In this document: positions 35,120 through 43,197 of the stretch, piece by piece
How the letters are laid out: the number at the start of each line of letters is the position of its first letter
How positions within the stretch are numbered: position 1 is the stretch's first letter
Assembly (NCBI RefSeq): GCF_014863605.1
Contig: NZ_CP062252.1
Coordinates: 4,845,001-4,909,000 of the forward strand
Reading direction: 5' to 3'
Origin: Pseudomonas allokribbensis
Lineage (GTDB): Bacteria > Pseudomonadota > Gammaproteobacteria > Pseudomonadales > Pseudomonadaceae
DNA length: 64,000 nucleotides
Translations under genes and position numbers: made by a program
Notes under the pieces: model-generated
What the model was told of the DNA's origin: nothing
The model's input: the letters and a program-made list of their open reading frames with translations, nothing else
Database searches by the model: none

Positions 35120-35977
35120 ATGATCGGTAGCGTGAGCAACTACACGAGCTACACCAGCACCAGCAGCACCACCACGCAAAACGCCCGCAGCCAGCAACTG
35201 CAAAAAGAACTGTTCGCCAAACTCGACAGCAACGGCGACGGCGCGGTGGATCAGGACGAACTGAACAGCGCCCTGTCGCAAAAATCCAACGACGGTTTGC
35301 TGGTCAACCTGAGCAAACAATTCGGCGACCTGGACAGCGACAGCAGCGGCAGCCTCAGCGCCGACGAAATGGCCGCCATGGCCCCACCCCCACCACCCGA
35401 CCACGACCAGGCCCCCAACACCGACCTGGCCGACGCCCTGATCAAAGCCCTGGACACCGATGGTGACGGCGCCATCAGCGGCGACGAACTGAGCAGCGGC
35501 CTGACCAGCGCCGGCAGCACCGCCGACAGCAGCAAAATCTTCTCCGCTCTGGACAAGAACAAGGACGGCGTCGTCAGCCAGGACGAACTCACCGCCAGCC
35601 TCACCCCACCACCACCGCCGCCACCCCGGGTTTCCAGTGACGAACTGTTCAGCCAGCTTGATGCGGACGGCGACGGCAATGTGACGGCGACCGAACTGAG
35701 CAGTGCGTTGCAGGCCAGTGACAGCACCTCGTCGAACAGCAGCGACACCAGCGCGGCGTTGCTCAAGGTGCTGGATAGCGACAGCAGTGGTGGCGTGAGC
35801 AGTGATGAGTTGAAGGCGGCGTTACAGGCGGGGCGCCAGCGTCCGAGCGATGAACAGACTGCCAGTACTACTCAAACCACGACTGAAGCGTTGAACCGGA
35901 TGATTGCCAATCTGAGCAAGCAGTATTCGCTCGATAGTGCGGCGTCGGTGGGCAAGTATTTGAATGTGGCGACGTGA
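35120..35977 (+). CDS. Six-EF-hand calcium-binding protein (XopAW-like)
   Basis: 285 aa, with AAGGAGA well placed upstream of the ATG. Six canonical 12-residue calcium loops are visible, each starting with Asp and ending with Glu: 36-47, 72-83, 112-123, 145-156, 181-192 and 219-230. They form three pairs separated by polyproline linkers (about 89-93 and 163-169). There is no recognisable Sec signal; the N-terminus is Ser/Thr-rich (VSNYTSYTSTSSTTTQ). Some databases label such proteins as XopAW-type secreted effectors, but no type III genes are nearby. More likely a calcium buffer or sensor controlled by the adjacent two-component system. It is followed by repeat copy B. Confidence 0.9.
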   Translation: MIGSVSNYTSYTSTSSTTTQNARSQQLQKELFAKLDSNGDGAVDQDELNSALSQKSNDGLLVNLSKQFGDLDSDSSGSLSADEMAAMAPPPPPDHDQAPNTDLADALIKALDTDGDGAISGDELSSGLTSAGSTADSSKIFSALDKNKDGVVSQDELTASLTPPPPPPPRVSSDELFSQLDADGDGNVTATELSSALQASDSTSSNSSDTSAALLKVLDSDSSGGVSSDELKAALQAGRQRPSDEQTASTTQTTTEALNRMIANLSKQYSLDSAASVGKYLNVAT

Positions 35978-35993
35978 GGTAATCCAAAAACAG

Positions 35994-36318
35994 GATGAGC
36001 GTTAGCTCGACAACGCTTTTGATCTTGATCCACCCGCCCCTTCGGAAGGCTGAGTGGAGGTGTTCATCCGGGGATTGGCACGTAGTGCCGTGCGGCGAAG
36101 CCGAACTCATCGACGAAGTCGATGCCCCCGGAGGGACACCGGAGCGAAGGAACCTGAGCCTGCGAGGGCCGAACGCCGGGGCAGGTCCATGCTTACTTTT
36201 TTAGGCGCTTGTAAAAAAGTGAGTCGCCGTAAGGGCGAAACCATAAGCCGCCGTTACCGAAGAAACGGATATTCACCCAAAACAACCCAGAGCCTGGCCG
36301 GCCCAAAGGCCGCCAAGG
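35994..36318 (+). repeat. Structured dispersed repeat, copy B
   Basis: Same element as at 26154-26497, about 325 nt, with the same stem-loop order: GAGC-GTTA-GCTC; outer stem TCCGGGG/CCCCGGA (36067-36073 with 36126-36132); GGCAC-GTA-GTGCC (36077-36089); CGGC-GAA-GCCG; CATCGAC-GAA-GTCGATG (36108-36124); TACTTTTTTA...TAAAAAAGT; CGCC-GTAA-GGGCG; GGCC-CAAA-GGCC. It fills the whole interval between the convergent EF-hand and AI-2E genes and ends 7 nt from the latter's stop. Confidence 0.8.
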
Positions 36319-36325
36319 CCCGCCG

Positions 36326-37378
36326 TCAACGCCGATCCTCAACCCGCCCCTGACTCTTGCTCCAATCCGTCAACAAACTATAAGCAACCGCCAAAAGCGT
36401 AGGCCCGATAAACAACCCGATAAACCCAAACGCAATCAACCCGCCAAACACCCCGAGCAACACAATCACCAGCGGCAGATTCCCGCCACGGCTGATCAGG
36501 TACGGCTTGAGCACGTTGTCCACGCCACTGATGATGAACGTCCCCCAGATCCCGAGAAACACCGCCATCCCGTACTCACCCTTCCAGGCCAGCCACGCCG
36601 TGGCCGGAATCCACACCAGCGGCGGCCCCATCGGAATCAGACTGAGCAGGAACGTCACGATCCCCAGCACAAGCGCCCCCGGCACCCCGGCAATCAGGAA
36701 GCCGATCAGCGCCAGAATGGCCTGCGCCGCCGCCGTACCGATCACCCCGTTCACCACCCGCTGCACGGTGCCGGCCACCAGCTCGATGTAGTACCCGGCG
36801 CGATCACCGATCAACCGCTCCAGCAGACTGTGCACGAACGCCGCCAGCCGTGGCCCGTCACGGTAGAAAAAGAACACGAAGACAATGCTCAGGGTCAGCT
36901 CGAGAATCCCGCCGCCGATCTGCGCACTGCGCGCCAGCAGCCAGTTGCCGACCTGTCCCAGATAAGGCTTGATCGACACCATCAGCGCCGCGCCCTGCTG
37001 ATCGACACTGTTCCAGAATCCGACCAGCCGCTCCCCTACCAGCGGAATCGTGCCAAGCCAGGCCGGCGCTTCCGGCAGACCATCGACCTGCACATCCTTG
37101 ATGAACACCGTGGCATCGCGCACGTGATCGGCCAGGTTGAACCCCAGCCATACCAGCGGTGCCGCCACCAGCACCATCCAGCCCAGGGTCAGGATACTTG
37201 CCGCCAGAGATTCGCGGCCGCCGAGCCAACGGGTCAGCAGGCGCATCAGCGGCCAACTGGCGAACGCCAGCACCGCGCCCCAGAACAGCGCCGACCAGAA
37301 CGGCGCCATCACCCAGAAACTGGCGCCGAACAACACCAGCAACAGGATCTGCACCAGCAGACGATCATTATTGGGCAT
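36326..37378 (-). CDS. AI-2E family transporter (PerM/DUF20 type)
   Basis: 350 aa with about seven or eight membrane helices, from an N-terminal pair (LLVQILLLVLFGASFWVMAP) to a C-terminal pair (VIVLLGVFGGLIAFGFIGLF). The last segment carries the family motif IGLFIGPTLLAVAYSLL. The family was named for the proposed autoinducer-2 exporter TqsA, but most members are uncharacterised permeases, some moving Na+/H+. So no substrate can be assigned. Transcribed toward repeat copy B; a 69-nt interval separates it from the DUF4892 gene upstream on the same strand. Confidence 0.92.
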   Translation of the reverse strand: MPNNDRLLVQILLLVLFGASFWVMAPFWSALFWGAVLAFASWPLMRLLTRWLGGRESLAASILTLGWMVLVAAPLVWLGFNLADHVRDATVFIKDVQVDGLPEAPAWLGTIPLVGERLVGFWNSVDQQGAALMVSIKPYLGQVGNWLLARSAQIGGGILELTLSIVFVFFFYRDGPRLAAFVHSLLERLIGDRAGYYIELVAGTVQRVVNGVIGTAAAQAILALIGFLIAGVPGALVLGIVTFLLSLIPMGPPLVWIPATAWLAWKGEYGMAVFLGIWGTFIISGVDNVLKPYLISRGGNLPLVIVLLGVFGGLIAFGFIGLFIGPTLLAVAYSLLTDWSKSQGRVEDRR

Positions 37379-37447
37379 GTGAAATCTCGAAAAAGTCAGT
37401 CAGGCAAAGAGTAGGCGAACACGCCAAACGTGCCCGCCAGAGACACC

Positions 37448-38266
37448 TTATCGCAACAGATCGATGCGCAGGCCGGTACCTTCGACATTAGCGGTCTCCA
37501 TGCGTGCCGCACGCACACCCTGGACGATCAACGCCTGACGCCAGGCCTCGGCCTTGGACCCGGAGACCGTGACCCGCAACGTGGTGTCGAGGTTCAGGCC
37601 ACGGGACAGCAGACGCAGCCAGGTGTCGTCGGGATCGCCGGTCAGTTTCGGCAACTTCAGCTCGCCGGTGTCTTTCAACTGGCGCAACAGGGTCGCGGAC
37701 GTCGGCAGCAGCTCCCCCAACGGCGTGGCGGCCTCGAACTGCTCGACATGCAGATAGGCTTTGCGATTGCCGCGAGTGATGCTGTAGAGCGCCACCAGCG
37801 TGTTGTCACGAGGCGCCGCCAGCCTCAGCAGCAGATAGGCCTGCTGCTCGTCGGCGCCGTACAGCTTGGCGTTGCCGAACACTTCATTGGCCCACAGGCT
37901 GCTTTCGCCGCAATCCCTGGCCTGACACCAGAACAACAGCTCGGCGTCCTGTTTTTGCAGGGCCTCACGGGCGACGGTGAACGCTTCATTGGCGGAATGT
38001 TCGGGCGGTAACTCGTAGGTGACCGAGGTGGTTTGCCCGCGGGCGCCGACCTGGCCGTCGAAACGCAACTGGCCGCTGATCTTGCGGATCGAGCCCATCG
38101 GGTAAATCCGCTCCAGTTCCACGGGAGGGCGATAGTCGACGATCTGCGCATCGGCCAGACGCGGCACGATCGGCAGATCCTGACTGCCCGGCAGGTCGGC
38201 AGCGAGCAACACGGGACTGAAACAGCACAGCGCCAGCAGACTGAAAGATCGCATGGACAGGCTCAT
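37448..38266 (-). CDS. DUF4892 domain periplasmic protein
   Basis: 272 aa from ATG 38266; an ATG four codons on (38254) would give a slightly better signal peptide. The signal peptide (SFSLLALCCFSPVLLAA, cleavage near residue 22) sends it to the periplasm. The mature part has a CQARDCGESSLWANEVFGN segment with two cysteines that could form a disulfide, and a C-terminal region (LRVTVSGSKAEAWRQALIVQ) reminiscent of OmpA-like adjacency but without a clear OmpA motif. DUF4892 is found mainly in pseudomonads; its function is unknown. Context is a lipid and hydrolase gene cluster. Confidence 0.85.
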   Translation of the reverse strand: MSLSMRSFSLLALCCFSPVLLAADLPGSQDLPIVPRLADAQIVDYRPPVELERIYPMGSIRKISGQLRFDGQVGARGQTTSVTYELPPEHSANEAFTVAREALQKQDAELLFWCQARDCGESSLWANEVFGNAKLYGADEQQAYLLLRLAAPRDNTLVALYSITRGNRKAYLHVEQFEAATPLGELLPTSATLLRQLKDTGELKLPKLTGDPDDTWLRLLSRGLNLDTTLRVTVSGSKAEAWRQALIVQGVRAARMETANVEGTGLRIDLLR

Positions 38267-38381
38267 CGGATCGGCATGGCCGGGGCGCCTTTCTGGCTAT
38301 TCGGGTTCGCAGCGGTGTAGAAATCCATTGTGGTTGTCTCCCATTTCAACCCGCCCAGCCTCGACAGTTGCCCGGGGCAAG

Positions 38382-39236
38382 TCAAGGAATGGCGAAGAAC
38401 CGATTGAAACAGTCTGCGACAAGAACCGCACCCGACTCGTCATTCAGGTGCAGATGGTGCCCGCCTGGCAGCTGTTCCCGGTTAAAGGGTAGACGCTCCA
38501 GCAGCTCGGGATGTTTGGCCAGCATGCCGTCGGCCGCCACCACCAATTGCGTAGGACAGGCGATGCGCTGGATGAAAGCCATCGCCTGTTCCTGAGTCAG
38601 ACGCAATGGCGATGGCAGGGTCAGACGATTGTCGCTGCGCCAGGTGTAACCGCCGGGCACTGGCATCAGGCCTCGTTGCGCCAGCAGTTCGGCGGCTTCA
38701 CGACTGACCGCCACCAGACCTTTCATGCGCGCTTCGATGGCCCGGTCAAGGGTGTTGTAGACCGGTTTGCGTTTTTCCCGAAGATCGAGCTGCGCCTGCA
38801 GGGCCATGCCCATGCGTTCGGCAGCGTTTTCACCTTTGTCCGTCGGAGGAATCACCCCGTCGATCAACGCCAGGTGGGTGATGCGCTCCGGCAACGAGCC
38901 TGCCAGCACCAGCGAAACAATCGCCCCCAGCGAATGCCCGAGCAGGCCGAAGCGCTGCCAGCCCAGTTGTTCGGCGACTTGCAGCACGTCATGGGCGTAG
39001 TCCCACAGCGCGTAACCTGCGCCGACCGGACGATGCGCCGAGTGACCGTGGCCGGCCATGTCCAGCGCAACAATGCGCAAGCCTTTGAGCTTCGGCGCCA
39101 GGCGAGCGAAGCTGTTGGCGTTATCCAGCCAGCCATGCAGGGCAATCACCGGCAACCCGTCTTCCGGGCCGAAAATGTGTGCCGCCAGCTCGATATGCGG
39201 CAGGCTCAGGCGCACTTCTTCGACCGCCGGGCTCAT
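38382..39236 (-). CDS. Alpha/beta hydrolase
   Basis: 284 aa from ATG 39236, which overlaps the stop of the upstream hydrolase gene (ATGA); a TTG two codons further up is less likely. HGWLDNANSF gives the oxyanion-hole motif, the nucleophile is in LLGHSLGAIVS (Gly-His-Ser-Leu-Gly) and the catalytic His near GGHHLHLNDE. No signal peptide. A cytosolic esterase, thioesterase or similar; substrate unknown. It forms a tandem pair with a second, distinct alpha/beta hydrolase encoded directly upstream. Confidence 0.92.
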   Translation of the reverse strand: MSPAVEEVRLSLPHIELAAHIFGPEDGLPVIALHGWLDNANSFARLAPKLKGLRIVALDMAGHGHSAHRPVGAGYALWDYAHDVLQVAEQLGWQRFGLLGHSLGAIVSLVLAGSLPERITHLALIDGVIPPTDKGENAAERMGMALQAQLDLREKRKPVYNTLDRAIEARMKGLVAVSREAAELLAQRGLMPVPGGYTWRSDNRLTLPSPLRLTQEQAMAFIQRIACPTQLVVAADGMLAKHPELLERLPFNREQLPGGHHLHLNDESGAVLVADCFNRFFAIP

Positions 39237-40039
39237 GCGCAATCCTTGTGCTGGCGGTTTTCCCAGCGACTGAACAGGTTTTTCAGCAACTGCGCGGTGT
39301 CCTGCGGCCGCTCAAGGGGAAACATGTGACCGCCGGGCACAGTCAGTGACTCGCCCTGAGGCAGACGCCCGACGAACCGGGTGTGATGGTTCATCACCAC
39401 GCGACTCTTGTGCCCGCGCACCACCGCCAGTGGCACCTGAAGCTGTCGGGTTCGTCCGGGACTGGTGTGCGGCACACCGCGATAAATACTGATCTCGGTG
39501 GCCGGATCGAAGCGCAGGCGCAACTTGTCACCGACCTTATGCAAACCGTGTTGCAGATAGGCATCGAAGCACTCGGGATCGAAGCCACGGAACAGGGTCT
39601 TGCCGGCAAAATAGCTACGGGCGCTGTCGAGGTCGGCGAACTCCTCACGCCGCCCCAACGTGCGACCGGCCGGGGTGAGCTTGTCGATGAAGCCAAAACG
39701 CTTGGCAGCACGGATCACCCAGCGGTCGGTGCGGGTCAGCACCGGCGAATCGAGCATCACCACCCCGCGATACAGTTCAGGGCAACGCAGCGCGGCGTGC
39801 AGGTGCAGCATTCCGCCGAAGGAGTGGCCAACGCCCCACACCGGCTCGTCCTGCTGTTGCAGGTGGTGAATCAGTTCGTCAACCAGGTGGTACCAGTTGT
39901 CACCCGCCGGAAAACGCGGGTCGTGGGCATGCTGCTCCAGATGCGTCACCCGGAACTCGGGCGCCAGCGCCGAGAACAGCTTGCCGTAGGTACCGGAAGG
40001 GAAACCGTTAGCGTGGGCGAAGAAGATCGGTTGCGACAT
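39233..40039 (-). CDS. Alpha/beta hydrolase
   Basis: 268 aa. It begins MSQPIFFAHANGFPSGTY, whose HANGFP supplies the oxyanion hole; the nucleophile is Ser in VGHSFGGMLHLHAAL and the catalytic His is in VPGGHMFPLERP. It is a cytosolic hydrolase of unknown substrate, different in sequence from the downstream one, so the pair is not a recent duplication. Translationally coupled to it by ATGA at 39233-39236. P. aeruginosa carries a comparable pair near gpsA, as I recall. Confidence 0.92.
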   Translation of the reverse strand: MSQPIFFAHANGFPSGTYGKLFSALAPEFRVTHLEQHAHDPRFPAGDNWYHLVDELIHHLQQQDEPVWGVGHSFGGMLHLHAALRCPELYRGVVMLDSPVLTRTDRWVIRAAKRFGFIDKLTPAGRTLGRREEFADLDSARSYFAGKTLFRGFDPECFDAYLQHGLHKVGDKLRLRFDPATEISIYRGVPHTSPGRTRQLQVPLAVVRGHKSRVVMNHHTRFVGRLPQGESLTVPGGHMFPLERPQDTAQLLKNLFSRWENRQHKDCA

Positions 40040-40155
40040 ACGGGCAAATCCATGGGCGGTAAACGTGGCGTTGATTGTCCGTAAGACCGCGCTTCACAGC
40101 AATGACCGTAACTGCCAGGAATGATGACAGTCCGGTCAGGGCTATGACGGATCGG

Positions 40156-40599
40156 TCAGCGCGCCGGCGGCTGCTCACCCAGCGGCACCACTGCCATGGT
40201 CAGCCGCGACACGCAACTGGCCTTGCCTTCATCGCTGGTCAGGCGGATGTCCCAGACGTGGGTCGTGCGGCCGATGTGAATCGGCTTGGCCACCGCCGTT
40301 ACCCGTCCGCTGCGCAATCCACGCAGATGGTTGGCGTTGATCTCCAGACCCACGCAATAGAACTTGCTGGCATCGATGCACAGGTAACTGGCCATCGAGC
40401 CGACGGTTTCGGCCAGCACCACCGACGCACCGCCGTGCAACAGGCCATAAGGCTGGTGGGTGCGATGGTCGATCACCATGCTGGCGGTCAGGGACTCTTC
40501 GTCGAAGGACTCGAAACGGATGTCCAGCACTTCGCCGATGGTGTTTTTCTGGATTGCGTTCAACTGCTCGATGTTGGGAGTGGTGCGCCACAAGGTCAT
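40156..40599 (-). CDS. Hotdog-fold acyl-CoA thioesterase (PaaI/EntH-type)
   Basis: 147 aa. The hotdog motif HGGASVVLAETVGSMAS (about residues 55-71) with the catalytic Glu in the helix is typical of the 4-hydroxybenzoyl-CoA/EntH/MenI thioesterase group. It hydrolyses acyl- or aroyl-CoA thioesters. It lies 31 nt downstream of an acyl-CoA synthetase gene on the same strand, so the two probably share a transcript, pairing CoA activation with CoA release. The exact acyl group is unknown. Confidence 0.9.
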   Translation of the reverse strand: MTLWRTTPNIEQLNAIQKNTIGEVLDIRFESFDEESLTASMVIDHRTHQPYGLLHGGASVVLAETVGSMASYLCIDASKFYCVGLEINANHLRGLRSGRVTAVAKPIHIGRTTHVWDIRLTSDEGKASCVSRLTMAVVPLGEQPPAR

Positions 40600-40630
40600 C
40601 GCAGGCTTCCTTTGTTGTTTTGATCGTCGC

Positions 40631-42286
40631 TCAATCCTGCCACAGCACCGCCTCGCTGCGCTCGCTCCATTCTTCGAAGCGTGCGCCGTAGGTGTCTTCG
40701 ATGACGTTGCGCTTGATCTTCAGGGTCGGCGTGAGAAAGCCGTTTTCCACCGCCCAGCTGTCCTTGACCACCACCAGACGCCGCAGGCGCTCGTGCTTGT
40801 CGAGGGCACCGTTGACCTCCTCCAGCAACTTTTCCAGGCTCGAATGCATTTGCGGTCGCGCTTCCTCGTGGCCGGCGGCCGAAAGCACACACAGCCCCAG
40901 CGGTGCACTCAAACCATCGCCGACCACGCAGACCTGCTCGATCCGCGTATGCACGGCGAGGCGGTTTTCGATCGGGGCCGGGGCGACGTATTTGCCTTTG
41001 CTGGTCTTGAAGATTTCCTTGAGCCGCCCGGTCAGGCGCAAACGGCCTTCGGCGTCCTGCTCGCCCTTGTCACCGGTACGCAGGAAACCGTCGGCGGTCA
41101 GCGTCTCGGCGGTTTTCTGCGGCTCCTTGAAATAGCCGAGCATGTTGGCCTGGCTGCGCACCTGCACTTCGCCGGTTTCGTCGATCCGCACTTCGACGTC
41201 AGGGCAAGGCTGGCCGATCCAACCCTGCTTGTACTGACCCGGCAGGCAGATGTGCGAATAGCCGCAGCTCTCGGTCATGCCGTAGACCTCCAGCACATCC
41301 AGCCCGAGTTTCTGATACCAGTCGAGCAAGGCCTGCGGCACCGGCGCGGCACCGGACAAGGCCACACGCAAGGCATCCAGCCCCAGCCCGGCAAGGACTT
41401 TGTGCCCGACCCGCTTGCCGATGAAAGGCAAACCGAGCAGGACATCCAGGCGTTTGGCGGGGATCTTCGCGTACACGCCCATCTGGAATTTGGTCCAGAT
41501 TCTGGGCACACCGAACATCGCCGTGGGCCTCGCGCGTTTCAGATCGGTGAGAAAGGTATCGAGGCTCTCGGCAAAGAAAACCGTCTGCCCGGTATAGATC
41601 GACGCCAGTTCGACAAACATCCGTTCGGCCACATGACACAGCGGCAGATAGGACAGCAGACGATCGTTTTCATTGAGGCCGAACAACTGCGTGCCACGGG
41701 TGGTGGCAAAACCGAGATTGGCGAAACTGTGCATCACGCCCTTGGGCAGGCCGGTGGTGCCGGAGGTGTAAATGATGGTCGCCAGTTGATCGGCGGCGGG
41801 TCGCGGATCGTCCTGGATCGGTGAGCTGCGTTGCAGGTCGTCCCAGTTGAAATCGAACGTGCCCGGCGGGTGCAGCGGCAGGCTGATGGTCGGCAAACCC
41901 GCCGGCACACCGGTCGACATCCCCGGCCAGTCATCCAGTTTGCCGATGAACGCCAGCACGCTTTCGGAATGGGTGAGGACCTGATTGACCGAGTCGGCAG
42001 TGAGATTGGGATAGAGCGGCACCGAAACGTGTCCGGCCATCCAGATCGCCAGGTCGGCGATGATCCAGTGGGCGCAGTTTTTCGAGATCAGCGCGATGTG
42101 GCTGCCTTGGGGCAACTCCCGGGAGCGCAGCCAGTGCGCGGCACAGCGGGCCTGATGGCCGACGTCGGCCCAGGTCAGCGTTTCGACCTGCCCACCGCCG
42201 ATGGGCTGCACCAGGAAGCGTTGGCGCGGGTGCCGGGCCTCGCGCTCGTAGAACACGTCCAGCGGCAATCGAAAAGCAGCAGACAT
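40631..42286 (-). CDS. AMP-binding acyl-CoA synthetase
   Basis: 551 aa from ATG 42286, with AAAGGAG 8 nt upstream. The adenylate-forming signature is IIYTSGTTGLPKGVMHS, followed by VYGMTESCGYS and FLRTGDKGEQDAEGRLRLTGRLKEIFKTSKGKYVAP (quoted in parts: FLRTGDKGEQDAEGRL and GRLKEIFKTSKGKYVAP), the last containing the catalytic lysine region. It activates a fatty or aromatic acid with ATP to the CoA thioester. The FadD-like architecture favours long-chain acids. A perfect 28-bp palindrome 37 nt upstream (42324-42351) is a probable repressor operator. Possible operon with the thioesterase downstream. Confidence 0.92.
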   Translation of the reverse strand: MSAAFRLPLDVFYEREARHPRQRFLVQPIGGGQVETLTWADVGHQARCAAHWLRSRELPQGSHIALISKNCAHWIIADLAIWMAGHVSVPLYPNLTADSVNQVLTHSESVLAFIGKLDDWPGMSTGVPAGLPTISLPLHPPGTFDFNWDDLQRSSPIQDDPRPAADQLATIIYTSGTTGLPKGVMHSFANLGFATTRGTQLFGLNENDRLLSYLPLCHVAERMFVELASIYTGQTVFFAESLDTFLTDLKRARPTAMFGVPRIWTKFQMGVYAKIPAKRLDVLLGLPFIGKRVGHKVLAGLGLDALRVALSGAAPVPQALLDWYQKLGLDVLEVYGMTESCGYSHICLPGQYKQGWIGQPCPDVEVRIDETGEVQVRSQANMLGYFKEPQKTAETLTADGFLRTGDKGEQDAEGRLRLTGRLKEIFKTSKGKYVAPAPIENRLAVHTRIEQVCVVGDGLSAPLGLCVLSAAGHEEARPQMHSSLEKLLEEVNGALDKHERLRRLVVVKDSWAVENGFLTPTLKIKRNVIEDTYGARFEEWSERSEAVLWQD

Positions 42287-42323
42287 GCGACTCGCTCCTT
42301 TCTTTTTGGGATGGAGCAAGCGT

Positions 42324-42351
42324 AGTCAACCAAGCAAGTGCTTGGTTGACT
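42324..42351. promoter_or_regulatory. Perfect 13-2-13 palindrome upstream of the acyl-CoA synthetase
   Basis: Half-sites AGTCAACCAAGCA and TGCTTGGTTGACT flank AG. The length and symmetry suit a dimeric repressor, for example of the TetR family that often controls acyl-CoA genes. The palindrome lies between the synthetase start (42286) and the sixA stop (42369) and probably overlaps the synthetase promoter. No TetR gene is in the window. Confidence 0.75.
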
Positions 42352-42368
42352 ATTTCATACAAAAAATT

Positions 42369-42821
42369 TCACGGATGCTTGAGGCTGTTCAGCGTCATCG
42401 ACCCGATCAACAACTCGCTGTGTTCGAGCTCGGCGAGCCCGGCGGTGCTGACCTTTTCCGGCGGATAGCCGGCGCCGTGTTGCAGGTAACTGAGCAGATG
42501 CCCGACCAGCGGATTGTGGCTGACCAGCAGCACATTGCTCACCGACACCAGTTGCTCGGCGACGCGGTCCGGATCGACCTCCGGCGTCAACCACTCGACC
42601 GTGCGGATCTCCGGCTCGAAACCCAACGCCTCGCGCACCAGTTGCGCGGTCTGCTGCGCCCGCAAGTACGGGCTGGCGTAGATGGCCGTCAGTGGCTGGC
42701 CCATCAATCGGGCGGCGCTGCTGAGCACTTCCTTGCGACCGTGAGCGGTCAGTTCCCGCTCCGAATCGGGGCGCGAGCCATAGGGCTCGGCCTCACCGTG
42801 ACGCAATACCCAGAGTTTCAT
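42369..42821 (-). CDS. sixA: Phosphohistidine phosphatase SixA
   Basis: 150 aa with the histidine-phosphatase signature LRHGEAEP at the N-terminus (RHG, residues 7-9) and the short single-domain length of SixA; a second His is in SHNPLVGHL. In E. coli, SixA dephosphorylates histidine phosphotransfer domains (ArcB) or nitrogen-PTS proteins. The start overlaps the stop of the DUF4389 gene (ATGA, 42818-42821). The window encodes two hybrid kinases, but no evidence links SixA with them. Confidence 0.9.
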   Translation of the reverse strand: MKLWVLRHGEAEPYGSRPDSERELTAHGRKEVLSSAARLMGQPLTAIYASPYLRAQQTAQLVREALGFEPEIRTVEWLTPEVDPDRVAEQLVSVSNVLLVSHNPLVGHLLSYLQHGAGYPPEKVSTAGLAELEHSELLIGSMTLNSLKHP

Positions 42822-43165
42822 AGCTTGGGTTCCTCATCCCGGGCCGGATGCGGTGCTGGCGCAACAACGTGTGGCGCTTCACCTTCCGGGGTACGCGGCG
42901 CCGGCCAGTCGGCGAACGGCCAGGGTTTCTGGTCGCTGTGGAAACTGCCGAACCGGCCGATCTGGGCCAGGAACTGGCTCAGGCTGTCGCCGAAATTCAT
43001 CAGACCGGCGCTTGGAGCGCCATAGATCAGTCTATACACAAGCTGCACCAGCACCACCGCGCCGAGAATGAACTGCGCCACCTGCCAGACCACGATGTAG
43101 ACGATCATCCACAACACCCGCAGCAGGATGGATTCGTACTTGGCTTCGGTTTTCGGATCGTTCAT
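42818..43165 (-). CDS. DUF4389 domain membrane protein
   Basis: 115 aa. One long hydrophobic segment (about residues 12-45, LLRVLWMIVYIVVWQVAQFI onward) could be one or two membrane helices, followed by a Pro/Ala-rich cytoplasmic tail (PAPRTPEGEAPHVVAPAPHP). DUF4389 proteins are small and uncharacterised. It sits between gpsA and sixA, 32 nt after the gpsA stop on the same strand, consistent with a gpsA-DUF4389-sixA operon. No function can be assigned. Confidence 0.85.
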   Translation of the reverse strand: MNDPKTEAKYESILLRVLWMIVYIVVWQVAQFILGAVVLVQLVYRLIYGAPSAGLMNFGDSLSQFLAQIGRFGSFHSDQKPWPFADWPAPRTPEGEAPHVVAPAPHPARDEEPKL

Positions 43166-43197
43166 GTCTAGCTCCCCTGCCCTGAAATAAAAAGCAA

